Assembly: GCF_023278565.1 (NCBI RefSeq) | Contig: NC_064676.1 | Span: forward strand, 372,001 to 436,000 | DNA: 64,000 bases | Reading direction: 5' to 3' | Source: Colletotrichum lupini | Taxonomy: Eukaryota > Ascomycota > Sordariomycetes > Glomerellales > Glomerellaceae | Part shown: in pieces, positions 22,665 through 34,873 of the stretch | How the letters are laid out: each line of letters opens with the position of its first letter | How positions within the stretch are numbered: the stretch's first letter is position 1 | Notes under the pieces: model-generated | Told to the model about the DNA's origin: nothing | What the model saw: the letters and a program-made list of their open reading frames with translations, nothing else | The model's database searches: none | Program-made: the position numbers and the translations under genes

Positions 22665-25600
22665 TCACTCATCCTCCACAGTAGCCGCGAACCTTCTATC
22701 TCCCTTCCACCACGGACGCTCTTCTGTTTGTGGCGACTCAGCACTTTTCGCTTCCTCGAAAGGGAAAGAGGTATCAGTCGATGTGAATGATTTCTCTTTG
22801 TCTTCTCCATTCAAGTCCTTTGACTTCAACCTTTCGGGATCCAGGTATTGTGTATCTGCTCCACTCGCCCTCAGGCAATCCACGATCACGCCATGTCCAG
22901 CCTGAAACGCAAGATGCTGTGCAGTGTACCCTTGTCGATCCTGCGCGTCAACGTCTGCCCCATTACTGATGAGCATCTCTACCATGAGAATGCTTCCTGT
23001 CCATGCTGCATGGTGTAAAGCCGTCCATCGCTTGTTGGTGTTGAGGATCTGTAAGTTTGCACCTTTCTTAACTAGCAACTCGGCAACACTAAGATGGTCT
23101 TGGAGGATTGAGAGATAAAGTGGTGTCTGACCCTGGCGGGTCTGAGCATCTATATGCGCATCGTGGCGTAGGAGCATTTCGACAATCGGGAGGGACCCCT
23201 CTGAGGCCGCGTCATGCAAAGGCGTACGCCATGACAAGTCCTTGGAGTTGACGAGATGCTCCGCTTTCTGGATCAGAATCTGGCAGCATCCAAGATGAAG
23301 CCCAGTTACGGCCTTGTATAATGCGTTGTGATCATTTGTGTCAACTTGAGTTGGATTCGCTCCGTTTTCGAGTAGCAGCCAGACGGTTGAGGCGGTTCCT
23401 CTGGCTGCTGCTAGATGCAGAGGTGTCATTTCGTGTTTGTTCCTGGCGTCGATCTCGGCCTTGTTCTGTAAGAGTATCCAGACTATATTCAGAGAGCTTC
23501 TGTCTTGATCGCCGCTGGTATTGTGTGCAGCCAGATGAAGAGGTCGGTTTCCCTTCTTGTCCGGCTTATTGACATCTGCACCACCCTTGATCAGCTGCCA
23601 TACGGTCATCTCTCGCTTGTACTTCACGGCCCAGCTCAAAGCAGTCAATCCCTCGGAATCCGAATTATTCAAACTGACACCTCTTTTAGCTAAGCGGCTG
23701 ATGATGTAGTCTTGGCCCTCTTGTGCTGCCCATCTCATCAGCGTCCACTCCTCTGAGCCCGGTGACTCAATTGATGAGCCTCTGTCAATGAGAGTCTTAA
23801 CGATCGACTTGTACCCCTCTCGTGCTGCCCAGCGTAACGCTGTGTATCCATCCTTGTCAGACGCGCTGACCTTTGCTCCGGCCTCCAGCAGGATACTAAC
23901 AGTCCTCTGGTATCCATAACGGGCAGCCCATCGCAAACAAGTGTATCCCTCGGAGTCTTGGAGCTCAAGGTCTGCCCTTTTCTCTATGAGAATGTTGATA
24001 AAGTGTCTGTGGTCCATGGCCGTCGCCATGTGTAGGACCGTCTTGCCATTGGTGTTTTGGATGTTGAGATCCGCCCCTGCATTGATCAGAAACAGCGCGA
24101 AATCTTGTTGGTTATGGGCTACTGCCCAGTGTAATGGGGTATCTCCGCTTTTTGTTCTGGCATTAAAGTCAACATTGGTGGCCTTGGACATCGCTCTCCT
24201 GACCAGACTCTCAAGCCCAAAGTAAGCTGAGACATGCCCTCCAGAAACTTTTGTCTGGTGCGAGACCCTTGGGTCTGTCATCGTTCTCAATGCATTGCCT
24301 AGCTTAACTTCGTCTGATGCAAAGTCCCAGGCCAACTTGTAATTACTTCCTTTTACTTTGGGCACCTCGGAGAAGTGGTGTCCCCAGTACGCCGCTGCGT
24401 AACGGAAGAGAGGATACATCTTGCAGTGCTTATTGAGCTCTTCCCCAGAGTAGCAAGATTTCTGACTTGAGGCGTGGAAAAGACAGTTTAAACAGGTTTC
24501 CAGAAAGGTAGCCTGCTCATCTCTGATTATCTCTTGAGCCAAGAGGAATTCCGCTGCAGTGGCATGAGCCAATCGAACAGTCCTTTCAGATGCAGAGCCA
24601 CCGGGGACAACGACGATAAGGCCGATGCAGGCTGATAAAAGAACTTCTTCCGTACACATATTGGATGATGTAGGCAGGAGATTTTTTCTCGGCTCATTGT
24701 CGGTGAACGAAGATGGTGGGGCACTACGAATTGCGACAGCGTGTAGAAGCTCATCGACAGTGAGAGCTCTCTTAGCGAAAACGACCCAGGACAAGGCATG
24801 GATAGCCAAAATCCTTTTCGAAACGGAGTTCGTCTTTATGCGGTCCATTGCCTGATGATAGACTTCTTGCGGGCTTGCTGAGAGGTGTGACAATTTGTTG
24901 ATGAGCTCAACGAGACTCAGAGTTGAAGCCAAGGATTCGATATGAAGATGTGCAAGAAGAAACCTATGTCAAATGTGAGTAATGCTCAGTACCTTCTATT
25001 CTTGAATGACTTCAGTGACTTACATTCCTTGAGACTTTTTCATAATTGCTGTAATGATCTTGTCTTTGAAGCACGGATCCGCTATGCGGCCGTTCTCTAC
25101 GACCTTTTGAAAATCATAGTGGTTTTCGATGAACTTTTCGAAGTAAGCTTTGACATCAGCTTCATCGGCCTTGACTTCAAATTTATGATCTGGGCTTATC
25201 ATTCGATGGAAATGGGATCCCGGCCTCGACGTGAAGACCATCCTGAAGTTCTTCGGCAAGTCCTGGCATCTCCTTAGGAAGATCGCAAGAGTGTTTTCAA
25301 CGGGGCTGTCGAGACATTCGTCAAGAGCATCTACCACGAAATAAATAGTGGAAAACAATTCCGCTTGCGATGCAATCATTTTGAAGTAGTCCTCCTCAGT
25401 TGGGACTTGTCGAGTCCTTTTCCAGGTATTAACGACGCGCTGAGTTTCGGGGGAAAAAACCTCCTGATTTTGTAAGAGTTGCAACAGTATTGTGGATAGA
25501 ATGTCGGTAATCCCCTGTTCGGAGTGTTTTGTGTAGTCAAAGTAAAAGTAGACACAGACTTCCTTGCTGCGATGTCCTATCACTCGATTGGAGATATGAT

Positions 25601-26774
25601 CGATGATGATAGATCTGCGAAGTTTTGATCAGTACAGGCTCTTGAGATCGAAGAAGGACTGTGTCATGATCAAAAGTCCGATGCTTACGCAAGAATTGTT
25701 TTCCCAGATCCAGCTAAAAGCGCCCTTTCGTTAGGTCTTCAATCTCATTTTGCAACGAAGATATAATCTTACGGATTCCATAGCACCAGAATTTCCGAAT
25801 CTCTCCAGCACACCATTTTTCAAATGCCGGCAGTTGAATGATTGCATGTCCTGCACCGGGAGTCTTTAGAGCGATTTGCAATGTTTCGGTTTGCATCTTT
25901 GCAACATCCAGCGGGCGTGACACTAGCCTCAGCCAGTCCGCGATATGTAGTTCTGGACGGTCCACTTTCTTTGGTGAGAACAGGAGACACAATCAGTTCG
26001 GACAGATGGAAACGAACCAGTAGCGCCAGAAGTTTGATAGTAATGGTTTGCTACACAGAATTGACGGGTCGTCAGCTTTTCTAAACTTGAAGACCTTCAG
26101 TCAGAATCGCTGTCTCTTGATCTCCTACCAAAGTACATGTTGTGGCCTGAATGATATTTATCTCCCATCGCAATGTCCGCATTGCTGCCTGTCGAAACCA
26201 ACCCTTTCGCTTTGCCGTAGTTGTTCATCGAGATATTATTAGACGCGGCATCAAAGTCCGAGTCTGGGAGGGATGGGTCCACTTCTGACAGAGAGCGGAT
26301 TGCATCCTCTAGGCCGCCAACTTGCTTTTGCAACTCCGCACTTGCCTTGAATATCTGACGAATAGCTAGTATCTTGAGCTTTTTGAGTATGTCTTGCATC
26401 AGGCTTTCTACTTTGTGAGCCTTGCCCAATGGTACGACTTTGTTATGATAGAACTTGACAAGAGCGGACCACTCTTTGGCCTCCTTTTCCTGGTTCTTGC
26501 CGCCCTCAATGTCTTTGAAGATGTCGCGTAAAGTGGAAGCCCGCTTTTGACAATCGCCCAGTGCGGGTATAAGTTCCTTCTCAGCCGCGGCGTCTGGTTT
26601 CTCGGCTTTCAGGGCTTCATGAGCGAGTTGCAGTGTGTTCTCGACGAGTGGGAGGCTTTTCCCCACCTCCTTGAAGGCTGCGGGTAAACCCTTGATGTGT
26701 TTGATAGCATCGAACGTAGCCAACAACGACTGGATGACAGTAAGAGTGCTTGCTGTGATGCTCAGAGGATCCAT
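22665..26774 (-). CDS. SesA-NACHT-ankyrin NLR-like protein
   Basis: Five exons: 26774-26129, 25964-25773, 25713-25689 (25 nt), 25614-25024, 24963-22665; phases agree throughout; 1250 aa. Residues 1-175 match the SesA-type N-terminal domain of fungal NACHT proteins (MDPLSITASTLTVIQSL opening). A Gly/Asn-rich linker follows (179-215). Then IADWLRLVSRPLDV..FEKWCAGE..FWCYGIPGSGKTIL: Walker A at 278-285 is assembled from exon 2, the 25 nt micro-exon and exon 4. Walker B is YFVVDALDEC (379-388); TSRPG and GMFLLAHLHIESL follow. Residues about 755-1200 form 13 ankyrin repeats (TPLHWA, TVLHMA, TCLRWA and so on). By family analogy it is a cytosolic sensor in non-self recognition or programmed cell death. 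Intron 1 (164 nt) has a weak donor (GTAGGA) and contains an in-frame stop, so its retention would give a 225-residue SesA-only protein; a two-gene reading is the alternative. Confidence 0.82.
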
Positions 26775-28099
26775 GTTAGAAAGCTCTTAGCCCAAGGTAG
26801 GCATCCGAAATAGCCGCCGTTGGAGCGTTTCTGGAAATAGATGCGCAGGCTCAAGCACTGTGCTATGACTGACATCAAGGAATAGCCGCGGTTGATCAAG
26901 ACGGCTAAGTTGCAAACTTCAAGATATGTTCCAACTAAACAACTCAGGGACAGAGAAGAGTTCCGGATTCAGCAGCTTCTCTATGTTTAAGCATTTGGAC
27001 CATGCTCTCGGCCGAAGAGCCAACGAATCACAAAGGAGATTTCGCGCCCACATCATTGCGCCAATCTGACTTGCAGGGGACTCGAAGAACAGAAGCATGC
27101 CACGGGGGCTGAGCTTCACACCATGATATCGATGGCATTGGGCTATCCTACTGGCTCAAATCCCCACGTCGCTTATCCCAAAACACGTCAACACTGCCAC
27201 CATCATCGAGCGGCCGGCTGCAAAGTCTTACCGCATGCATATATATTGCATGCCAGCCTGCTTGAAGTGTTCGTTGGTGTGCAACGTTCTACAAGCGTTT
27301 CGCTCTGTTGGTTTGAATGAATAGTTGGAAATGCTGTTAGAAGAGGTGCGGCCTCAATGCAGGGTCCAGCTTTTGAGTCGCAAGATCATTCACTAGCTTT
27401 GGTTTCATCTCGACGCTGCGCTCTGGCTTCAGCGTTTACCGCAACCTCGTCAGTCCCTCTCCGTAAGTTGGTGTTAGAGATCAATTGCCTTAACCCAAGT
27501 ATAACCAAGTACTCTGCCTCTTGACGTGGTCTCCTACACCTCGCAGTACATTAGCGCCAATCTAGCGCCATTGGCCGCATATGTAAGCTGCGACAAGCCG
27601 GTTGACTTCAAGGCAGAATCCAAGGCGTCCATGAGGCAGCTGCATTTCTAGTATAGCCTGCTTGAGAGTCATGTCCGGTCCCTGTGTCCAAGGATGAAAC
27701 GGGGCAAGTGACGGCCGGAGCGGCGACCTGTCTAATCGGAGCAGCTGGATAAACGGCGAACGGGTGGTCTTCTTTTCATCGCCGCACGACACATGACCGC
27801 CAACACGAACCAACAACCACCCTCAGAGCCAATGACAGGAACGCTCGATGGCGGCCTTCAGAAGCCGACCGGCAAGAAAACGTTTCGAAGAGAGCCGAGC
27901 CTATCCCGCGCGTTTCCCTTCGGAGCGGCGTGGCTCGGGATGGGATGACGCATATAATAAAGCAGCAGCCACACTACGCACCCCGACTCTAGCAAATTGG
28001 GACCGTGTCGCATTATCCACATCTGGCAGTTGACAGTATGCTTTGAAAGTCAATAATTCTTCGCTCCATCAAACACCCATTCACCTTGCATTCAATACC
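26775..28099. other. Intergenic, no gene seen
   Basis: About 1.3 kb between the NLR start and the proline-rich gene; holds both upstream regions. TATAATAAAG near 27953 is a possible TATA element for the plus-strand gene, about 145 bp before its start. Confidence 0.4.
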
Positions 28100-29857
28100 A
28101 TGGTTCCAGCGCTTCCCTATTCTTCACGAAGAGAACCAACCCCACAGGGAGATATTCCAGAAGACATTGACTGGAGCGAATCGGAACCCGACGTAACACG
28201 AAGATCCTACAGACAACACCATCGTCACACAGAACCAGTCGACAACTTCGAAGATCTTGCCTCACAATTTGCATGGGACGGAACTTACGCCGATCCAGAT
28301 AGCTTGAGCCCTCATCACGAAGCAAGATTTGCTACCGGCCAGACAGTCCCGTATAGGCGCGGTCACCTAGAAGGTTTCGCAGACCCTTCACGGCACAGAG
28401 GTTCCCCGAACCGAAAACCCCCGCCTCCCGGTCCCAACGAGCCTCAAGGGTTCAGTCAACAGCCTGAAGGCCCAGCAATGAACTACTACGGAGTTCCTCC
28501 TCCTCCACCACCTCCCCATCCTGGCGTATATCCAATTCATGCGCCTCCAATGCCGTATTATACTCCAGGACCTCATACTGCTGGTTGGAAAAATCCGATG
28601 GGCGGGCCCCGGTCTATGGGACCACCACCATCTACATATCCTCCACCGATCGAGCCTTACGGTTCTTACTATGTACCGCATCAAGGACCAGTCCACTCTC
28701 ATCCGTACGCCGCCACACCTCGCAGTCATGCTTATTATACCGGCCCTCGCCCACAGACTACTTTCCCCCGTCAACACAAGGATCATTACCCACCGTATCC
28801 CGCACCGCAACAGCCAGTCGAGGGATATTATGAGGAAGCAAGCGCGCCCAGATCGAAGAAGCAGCCTAAGCCAAGACAGGAGAAGCCACACAAACGAACA
28901 AGTCGAGATGATGACATAGAAGAGATGAAGAGAGGAATGGAAGATCTGGCGTTCAGGCAACAGCAAGTGGATGATGGTCGGAAAGCTCAAGAAAGACGCG
29001 AAAGGAAAAAGGCATCAGATGCAGCCTTGATCAGACAGGTGAAAAAGACTGTACGGAAGGAGCTGGAAAACAATGCCAGTGCTCTGAGAGACATTGACGT
29101 GCGCTCAGAATTGAGCAGGCGACTCCTCCGCTCCGATATTGGCTCTAGGGGTTTTTCCACGCCTGCTCCGTCAGTCTATGATGAACCGGATGCTGGCCCC
29201 ATTATACAAGCTACTGCCAAGGAAATCTTGAAGGCAGTACGTGGACAGTCGCTGTCAGATCTTGGAGGCTTTCAAGCTCCTCACAGACCATCTCATCGAC
29301 GAGCTGCATCAGAAGTTCCTTACTCTGGCGGCAGCCATCCACCACTACCAAGAGACAGTGATGCTGCCGCAACTAGCAACCCCTTCATGCCAAACCAAAC
29401 GATCTATGGTCAACCCCCCTACCAGGGACCCGATCCGCAACAAAGACAAGCCCAGAAATCCGAAGCCTATTGGACCGGAACAGTGAGGAAGTCTCGAACG
29501 AGGAGTGGAAGCCACTCTGGGCCGCGATTCCAAGGAGATACGAATACGCCACTTCACGGTAGCCTGTCTCCCGGTGACAGCGGCTATGCTTCACCGGAAC
29601 CGCTGAGATCGGAAAGACCATTCGACCAATCAAGGGCACGAAGGGTTTCATTCCGAGATAGCGACGGAGCATCTCGCCTCAGACGTGAGGACGTTCGAGG
29701 TGAAGAAGTGGTTGACTGGTCGGAAGATGAGGTCGAGGTGCCAGGACACCCCCAAAGACGAACGAGAACATGCAGAACTGGGGCGCCTGGGCAGCCAAAC
29801 TTCACAATCGAAGTAAGGGGTCCACCGCCAACAGCGCCAGAGGTTGGCTACTTCTAA
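28100..29857 (+). CDS. Proline/tyrosine-rich protein with charged coiled-coil segment
   Basis: Single exon, 585 aa, start chosen at 28100 (context ACCATGG); an in-frame ATG 57 bp upstream is weaker. The N-terminal ~250 residues are low in complexity and rich in Pro, Tyr, His and Gly, with a polyproline run (PPPPPPPHPG) suited to SH3 or WW binding. A highly charged helix, DDDIEEMKRGMEDLAFRQQQ through RRERKKASDAALIRQ to KKTVRKELEN (about 270-340), should form a coiled coil. The C-terminal part is Ser/Arg-rich and probably disordered. There is no enzyme motif or membrane segment. I do not recognise a family; this layout is common among conserved but uncharacterised fungal scaffold-like proteins. 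Confidence 0.7.
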   Translation: MVPALPYSSRREPTPQGDIPEDIDWSESEPDVTRRSYRQHHRHTEPVDNFEDLASQFAWDGTYADPDSLSPHHEARFATGQTVPYRRGHLEGFADPSRHRGSPNRKPPPPGPNEPQGFSQQPEGPAMNYYGVPPPPPPPHPGVYPIHAPPMPYYTPGPHTAGWKNPMGGPRSMGPPPSTYPPPIEPYGSYYVPHQGPVHSHPYAATPRSHAYYTGPRPQTTFPRQHKDHYPPYPAPQQPVEGYYEEASAPRSKKQPKPRQEKPHKRTSRDDDIEEMKRGMEDLAFRQQQVDDGRKAQERRERKKASDAALIRQVKKTVRKELENNASALRDIDVRSELSRRLLRSDIGSRGFSTPAPSVYDEPDAGPIIQATAKEILKAVRGQSLSDLGGFQAPHRPSHRRAASEVPYSGGSHPPLPRDSDAAATSNPFMPNQTIYGQPPYQGPDPQQRQAQKSEAYWTGTVRKSRTRSGSHSGPRFQGDTNTPLHGSLSPGDSGYASPEPLRSERPFDQSRARRVSFRDSDGASRLRREDVRGEEVVDWSEDEVEVPGHPQRRTRTCRTGAPGQPNFTIEVRGPPPTAPEVGYF

Positions 29858-30721
29858 GAAGCTAAGAAGGGGAGGGCTGTAATTACTTTCTTTGGGGGGG
29901 AGAGGGGGGCGTTTGCAAGCTATCACCAGGAGGTAGTACGGGATGTAAAAGCGTGCCTGATGTCTGTACTATACCCCCAATCATGTAGCATGATTTTGTC
30001 GTTTTTGCAGTATTGAAATACTTTGTCGACATAAATTGAATGACGATTATCATAGGTTGAACATCACCGGCGAACCCTTTTGGTCTCCCATGCATCACGC
30101 GAAAGTACATGAAGGGAAAAATAAACTCAAATCCAGTACTCTATATCTGAGTGAGATGGGCAGGACGGAAGACTTCCATTTCGATTGCATCTAATTATCA
30201 TTGAGCAAGCCTGATTTTGCTATTTGATTTTTCTTGAAAACCTGCTCCGTGCCCTGTCTAAACTGTCCAGTATGTGCTTTTTCTATTGTTGAGCACTCAT
30301 GCTTCAATATTATATATCAGTATCATTCCTTAATGGATCGCAAAAGGCTTGAGTTTAGCGGTTCACGGAGCCATATTGTGGAAGCCGTGCTTCCAGAGTA
30401 CTATCACATGCTTCCGGTCGAAGAAATCATATGTCATCAATATGAAGCCATCTAAGGCTAGAAGTATCAGGCTTCGTGTATGGACATATGATAGAGGCAC
30501 TGCACGAGAAGTGGTGATGGTGTGATGCTAGACTCTTGTTGGCAGACTAGCCTCTGTAAACCTTGTATGTGACATACAACAAAGCAAACCCCAATTGAAT
30601 AACTCACCAGCCTGAAGAATAGTAAGGTCTCTCGGGCTTGGTGCAATCGTTCTCAAGACGTCTTAGTTGACGTTCAAAGATACGGCCCGCACCTTGACAT
30701 TAGTTCGGGCTCTTACAAATT
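29858..30721. other. Intergenic, convergent 3' flanks
   Basis: Lies between the ends of the proline-rich gene and the AA9 gene. AT-rich with short poly-G at 29892-29908; no gene supported. Confidence 0.5.
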
Positions 30722-31858
30722 TTAACCACATTGGTAATAGTAGGGAGCCGAAACAGCCTGACATGTCGAGCCCGACTTTGCGCATCGTCAGCATCAAGGA
30801 ATCTCCTACGATTTTAGAATAAATCAACTTACAGCACAAGTGGTACAGCCGGTGTACCCTTCGCCACCACACTGAGCATACTTGGCAACAGTGCAGCCGG
30901 GCAGCCCACCAGAGGCCGTCGGCAGTGGCACGCTCGATGCGGTTCCAGTAGGTCCAGAGCCAGCGGTGCACGTCGACTCGCAGCCAACGCAAGCAGCACC
31001 GGCACTCTTGGTCGAGCCTCCGGCGTACACAGTCGGGCCCGGCACGACGTAGGTAGTCAGGGCCCTGTGAATATCGACAAGTATGCCAGCATCAGAAGCC
31101 TTGTAGGCGCCAGGGAACGAGACGGTTCCGGGAGAAGCACTTCCTCCGCCAGTCACGGTGAGTTGGAAGCAAGTCATGTACAGCTGGGCGCCCCCGCTCG
31201 AGCCGGCCGCGTGCAGGGCGATGGACTCGGCGCGAAGGAGGTAGTCTCCGGCGGGGATGTCTGAGGGAATCTTCACCTGGACTTTACCACAGCAGGTGTT
31301 CATGTCCTTTGATCCCCAATTGTCACCGTCGCCGTTTGCACTGCCGGCCGCGGCGGACCATCCGTCTTGGTAGATCTTGAACCAGCCGGTCGAGCCGTCG
31401 GCGGTAGTAGCGTCGGAAACCTTGGTCATGTAGGCAAGGACGGGGCCGTAGTGTGCGCCTCCGATGGCTTCTTGGGTGCATGTTCGGTCGTTGGGTTGCT
31501 GTAAGCGAGGACGTTAGATCTTACATGGAACATTCATATCGAACAGTGTGGTTCAACGTACCTGATGCATCTCGACCACAACTGAGGATCCGGCCTTGAC
31601 CACACACTTGCGAGCAACTGGGCCGCCGTTGGCATTGCATCGAACATCGTTGGAAGTGACGTCTTGAACGGGTGAGTTTGAAAGCGGGAGTCGGGCACAT
31701 TGGCCGCCAAACTACTACCAGTTAGCACAAGCTTGCGATTTCCCATTTCAAGGGCTTGGGCATACATCTACTCCATCAACCCACAGAGCCTGAAAGGTCG
31801 CGTGTGCTGAAACCTGGTTGGCCGCGATCGCCAACAAGGATAGAATAGCGGACTTCAT
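30722..31858 (-). CDS. AA9 lytic polysaccharide monooxygenase with CBM1
   Basis: Four exons: 31858-31766, 31711-31562, 31498-30833, 30775-30722 (introns 54, 63, 57 nt), 320 aa. The signal peptide MKSAILSLLAIAANQVSA ends at residue 18, exposing His19 (HATFQ) as the first residue of the mature enzyme, the first ligand of the copper histidine brace. The second is His97 in GGAHYGPV; the GAQLYM segment carries the axial Tyr with the conserved Gln. A Ser/Thr/Gly/Pro linker follows, then a fungal cellulose-binding CBM1 at 285-320: YAQCGGEGYTGCTTCA plus GSTCQAVSAPYYYQCG, completed only by splicing the tiny last exon. The enzyme oxidatively cleaves cellulose (possibly xyloglucan) outside the cell. It fits the nearby mannanase as plant-wall machinery. 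Regioselectivity (C1/C4) cannot be told. Confidence 0.95.
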
Positions 31859-33425
31859 GACGATCAAAGCTTGGTATACGGTAAGAGTTGACTGATGTCA
31901 AGGAGGATGGCGTGCGCAAGAAATAGCTCCAACATGCTCAACCTGGGTTCGCTACTATATACTCGACATCTCAACCGACTTTCCTCCCGGTCATTTGTAA
32001 TGAAAGTAAATGAATCGTCTGATCCAACGTAGGAATCTCATAGCTGTGACTCTTGGCCAGGATCCCTCACTACCCTTGACGGGGCGACTTGACGAGTGAG
32101 CGAGCGTGTTGTAAATGAAGGTAGGACCCCGTGGACGTGGAAGGCACACCGCAATCAATTGATCCTTGACGCATGCTACGTGCCATGCTCCAGAACTTCC
32201 CCAGATTTTTACTGAAAGGCTGTCAGCGGCAGTCTACTAGTCTCGGTAATTGGTGGATTTCGGCAGTAGGATGGGATCACGGAGGGCCAGCCCCGTCGTT
32301 GGTACGCCAAATGCGGGAATTGTGGCTTTGGTTCCGTTTTGTTTAAATTGGCTGAATCCCAAGGTCAAAGCATCCATCTCGATAAGTCTGAGGAGAGCTC
32401 AAGATCAAAGTTGTGTTTGTAGTAATTGTGCGAGTGACAAAAATTCCTACAGATTCGAGTTTGTGCAACTTTTGGGCGCTGGGTAACGCAAACAACCATT
32501 GTTTGTATTCCCTACTTGAGATTGGCAACTTGACAGAGCAGATGCTAAGAGTAAACTTGGTCAACATGTTAGGAGAAGGCCAAAAAAAAAAGTGACAGGT
32601 GGCAGTCTAAGCGGTGGCCTTGATGCAGCTCATAAACCACGCACTCGTCGACAGGCGCTATACCTTGTCCCTGGTCCATCACAGCACGGCTGACTTTGAC
32701 GTGGCATTCTGATGGCAGTTGCCTTGGATCGCCGAAACCAAGCGATGCCAGTAGAGCAGACCACCGGATGTCTAGTTTAGCTTTCGGAACCAGTGTCAAG
32801 GCTGTGTGAAAGCATAGAACAGTTACTAACTTCTCCTCCTCCGGTCCATTCCTAGCGGCTCATGTGGTATTTTCAACAGTACTCCCCTCGTTCCCACTTT
32901 GAGAGGAGTCAAAGTAAGTGCGAAGCTCGCAACATTCATGCTCTTGTTGTATCTCAGAACTCCCTGTTGACAACCTGGGATTGATGGGTATCAACAGTGA
33001 TTCATATAGTCGCAGCCTCCGTCTCAAAACAGCCCAAATATTCTCCCGCTCAACCACTTGAGTTGGGCACAAACTTAAGTCATACTCTTCTGACTAGTAC
33101 ACGTTGTGCTTGGTGAAATTGAGAGAAAGGTTCTCTTTAACCTTCGACTTGAGCTTTGGATTTGGGTACATGTAAGGATTAACGTTCTCAGAATGATACA
33201 TCTTGCCGATATCGACCGGTTTTACCGAGGAATCGATCAAGCTACTGGAGGGTTTCAGCCCACTCTGCAGTTCAAGCGCTTCTGCGCATGGCCTGCATGT
33301 CCATCCATATTGGGTTGTCCTGGGCCAAGTTGCCAGGCCCCAATTCTCAAAACCCACTCAACTTCCACCCATCGTCCCACTCGTCGTCGCCCAACATATT
33401 CTGCACTCTGGCCGCACAGAAGCAA
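31859..33425. other. Intergenic upstream of AA9 gene
   Basis: Contains the AA9 promoter; a TATATAG-type box lies on the minus strand near 31955, about 95 bp before the start codon. Otherwise only short unsupported frames. Confidence 0.45.
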
Positions 33426-33505
33426 GCCTTGTTGGCTAAGTGGTATAGCGTCTCACTAGTAATAGTGAAATGAGAAGATCGGCGGTTCGATTCCGCCACG
33501 AGGCA
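33426..33505 (+). tRNA. tRNA-Thr (anticodon AGU) with 8-nt intron
   Basis: The acceptor stem GCCTTGT pairs with ACGAGGC (one T-G wobble), discriminator A at 33505. The D arm is GCTA-AGTGGTA-TAGC, the anticodon stem TCTCA/TGAGA, and the T arm GGCGG-TTCGATT-CCGCC. Anticodon AGT is at 33458-33460. The anticodon loop would be 15 nt; an 8-nt intron (about 33462-33469) after base 37 restores a 7-nt loop, as in many nuclear tRNA genes. No CCA is encoded. Confidence 0.92.
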
Positions 33506-34873
33506 ATTTATGATTCACTTGATGAGTTTGATTTTTTGACTTTTGCTATAGCGATGATTATGATAGACGCTAAGCTATCATCGTGTGCGTACTGTGTCTA
33601 CCGTGAACTTTAGGCATTCATTAACACATGGCCATTTTTTTTGATTTGCCAGATAGGACTTGCAAGGCTTCACAGTCGTGATTTGTGTTATGTTATCTAC
33701 ACGGGTGCCAATTCTCTCTCCATCGCGAAAGTTGTTAACAATTTCAAGGACCACAACCAAAATCAGAGCTACTCCGCATTGAAAGTAAACAACCCCGCAC
33801 TTTTCTGGAAGCGGATTCTGCACCAGCATGAGATGAAGTGTAACCCAACGTATTTTGATGGCCAAGGCACATCCATCTTCCGACTCTCGTTCCAGTAAAC
33901 GTGTTAGTTACAAGAAGCGCCGACTATACCTCATGTTGATGAAGGCATGATGCCAGGAGACGCAGGCGGCGCAGCAATCGAGAGCATTGCAGCCTGGGTG
34001 GTTCTTGAATACAGCTGGAAAGGCTCAGGAAGACAAGCCGGCTACCCGACGCGGGGACATAGCACAATTGTGGGTTGGGGAGGCGAGACTGAGATCGGCT
34101 TTGCCAATTCCCCATGTCAATTGTTCGGACGAGCAGGAAGTTCATCCCGTCGGATAGATGGCCCTGACGCTAGGTCTCTCTTGGCTTGAGCCTGCAGTTG
34201 AAGATCGCTGTACTTGACTGTTGGCTCGAGGAGCTGTCAAACTCTGTGGTGTTCACTCGAAGGGCTTTATTGACCTTTGCGACGCTTCCCAAGGGATGAA
34301 TATGCCTACGGGCAGATTGGTCAAGGCTCATCTGCGACTTACCATGACCCGAGAGTCTCGGGCTCAGTGAACAGTCGCGGGAATGGCACCATGGACGCTA
34401 CCCACTTTGACATCTTGAGTGGGAATTTCAACCAGGTAAGATCGCATCCCAGCCGTCTACGAAGAACGTTTTGCCAATTCCACACCTCGATTCATGTATC
34501 CTCGCCTGTGCCTGGTCTCATTTGACAATTTGCCCCGACCCCAACTTTCGGACAACCATCCTCCGCGTTAAAAGCAGCATAGCGTCCCGGTCCCTCACCT
34601 TGGCATCTCCAACTTCCCCTCCGCGTGCCCCGGTCGACGCACCCGTGGCACGCGGCCCAACGGCCTCCGTCGTTCGAATCGGGAAACGCCCCGGATCAGA
34701 TGGTATGGTTCGGATCGCGTTTCCTGCAATGATGTAAACTTTTCCGAGGGTGAGGGTCAATATATATGGCACGTAGCCGCGAACATGTGTCTCCGCCTTG
34801 TCGGGCTTTTCGCGTGTCTGGCGAGAGGATTATCTGGAATTGGTTGCAGGCCTTCCCGTCAATTGATCCAACA
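33506..34873. other. Intergenic upstream of mannanase
   Basis: No gene supported. A T-rich stretch follows the tRNA as expected for Pol III termination. TATATATGG at about 34760 lies ~110 bp before the mannanase start and is a plausible TATA box. Confidence 0.45.

Noticed and set aside
25689..25780. Frameshift or deletion in the NACHT P-loop of the ankyrin gene
   Set aside because: Two introns around a 25 nt micro-exon restore frame and the GIPGSGKT motif exactly.
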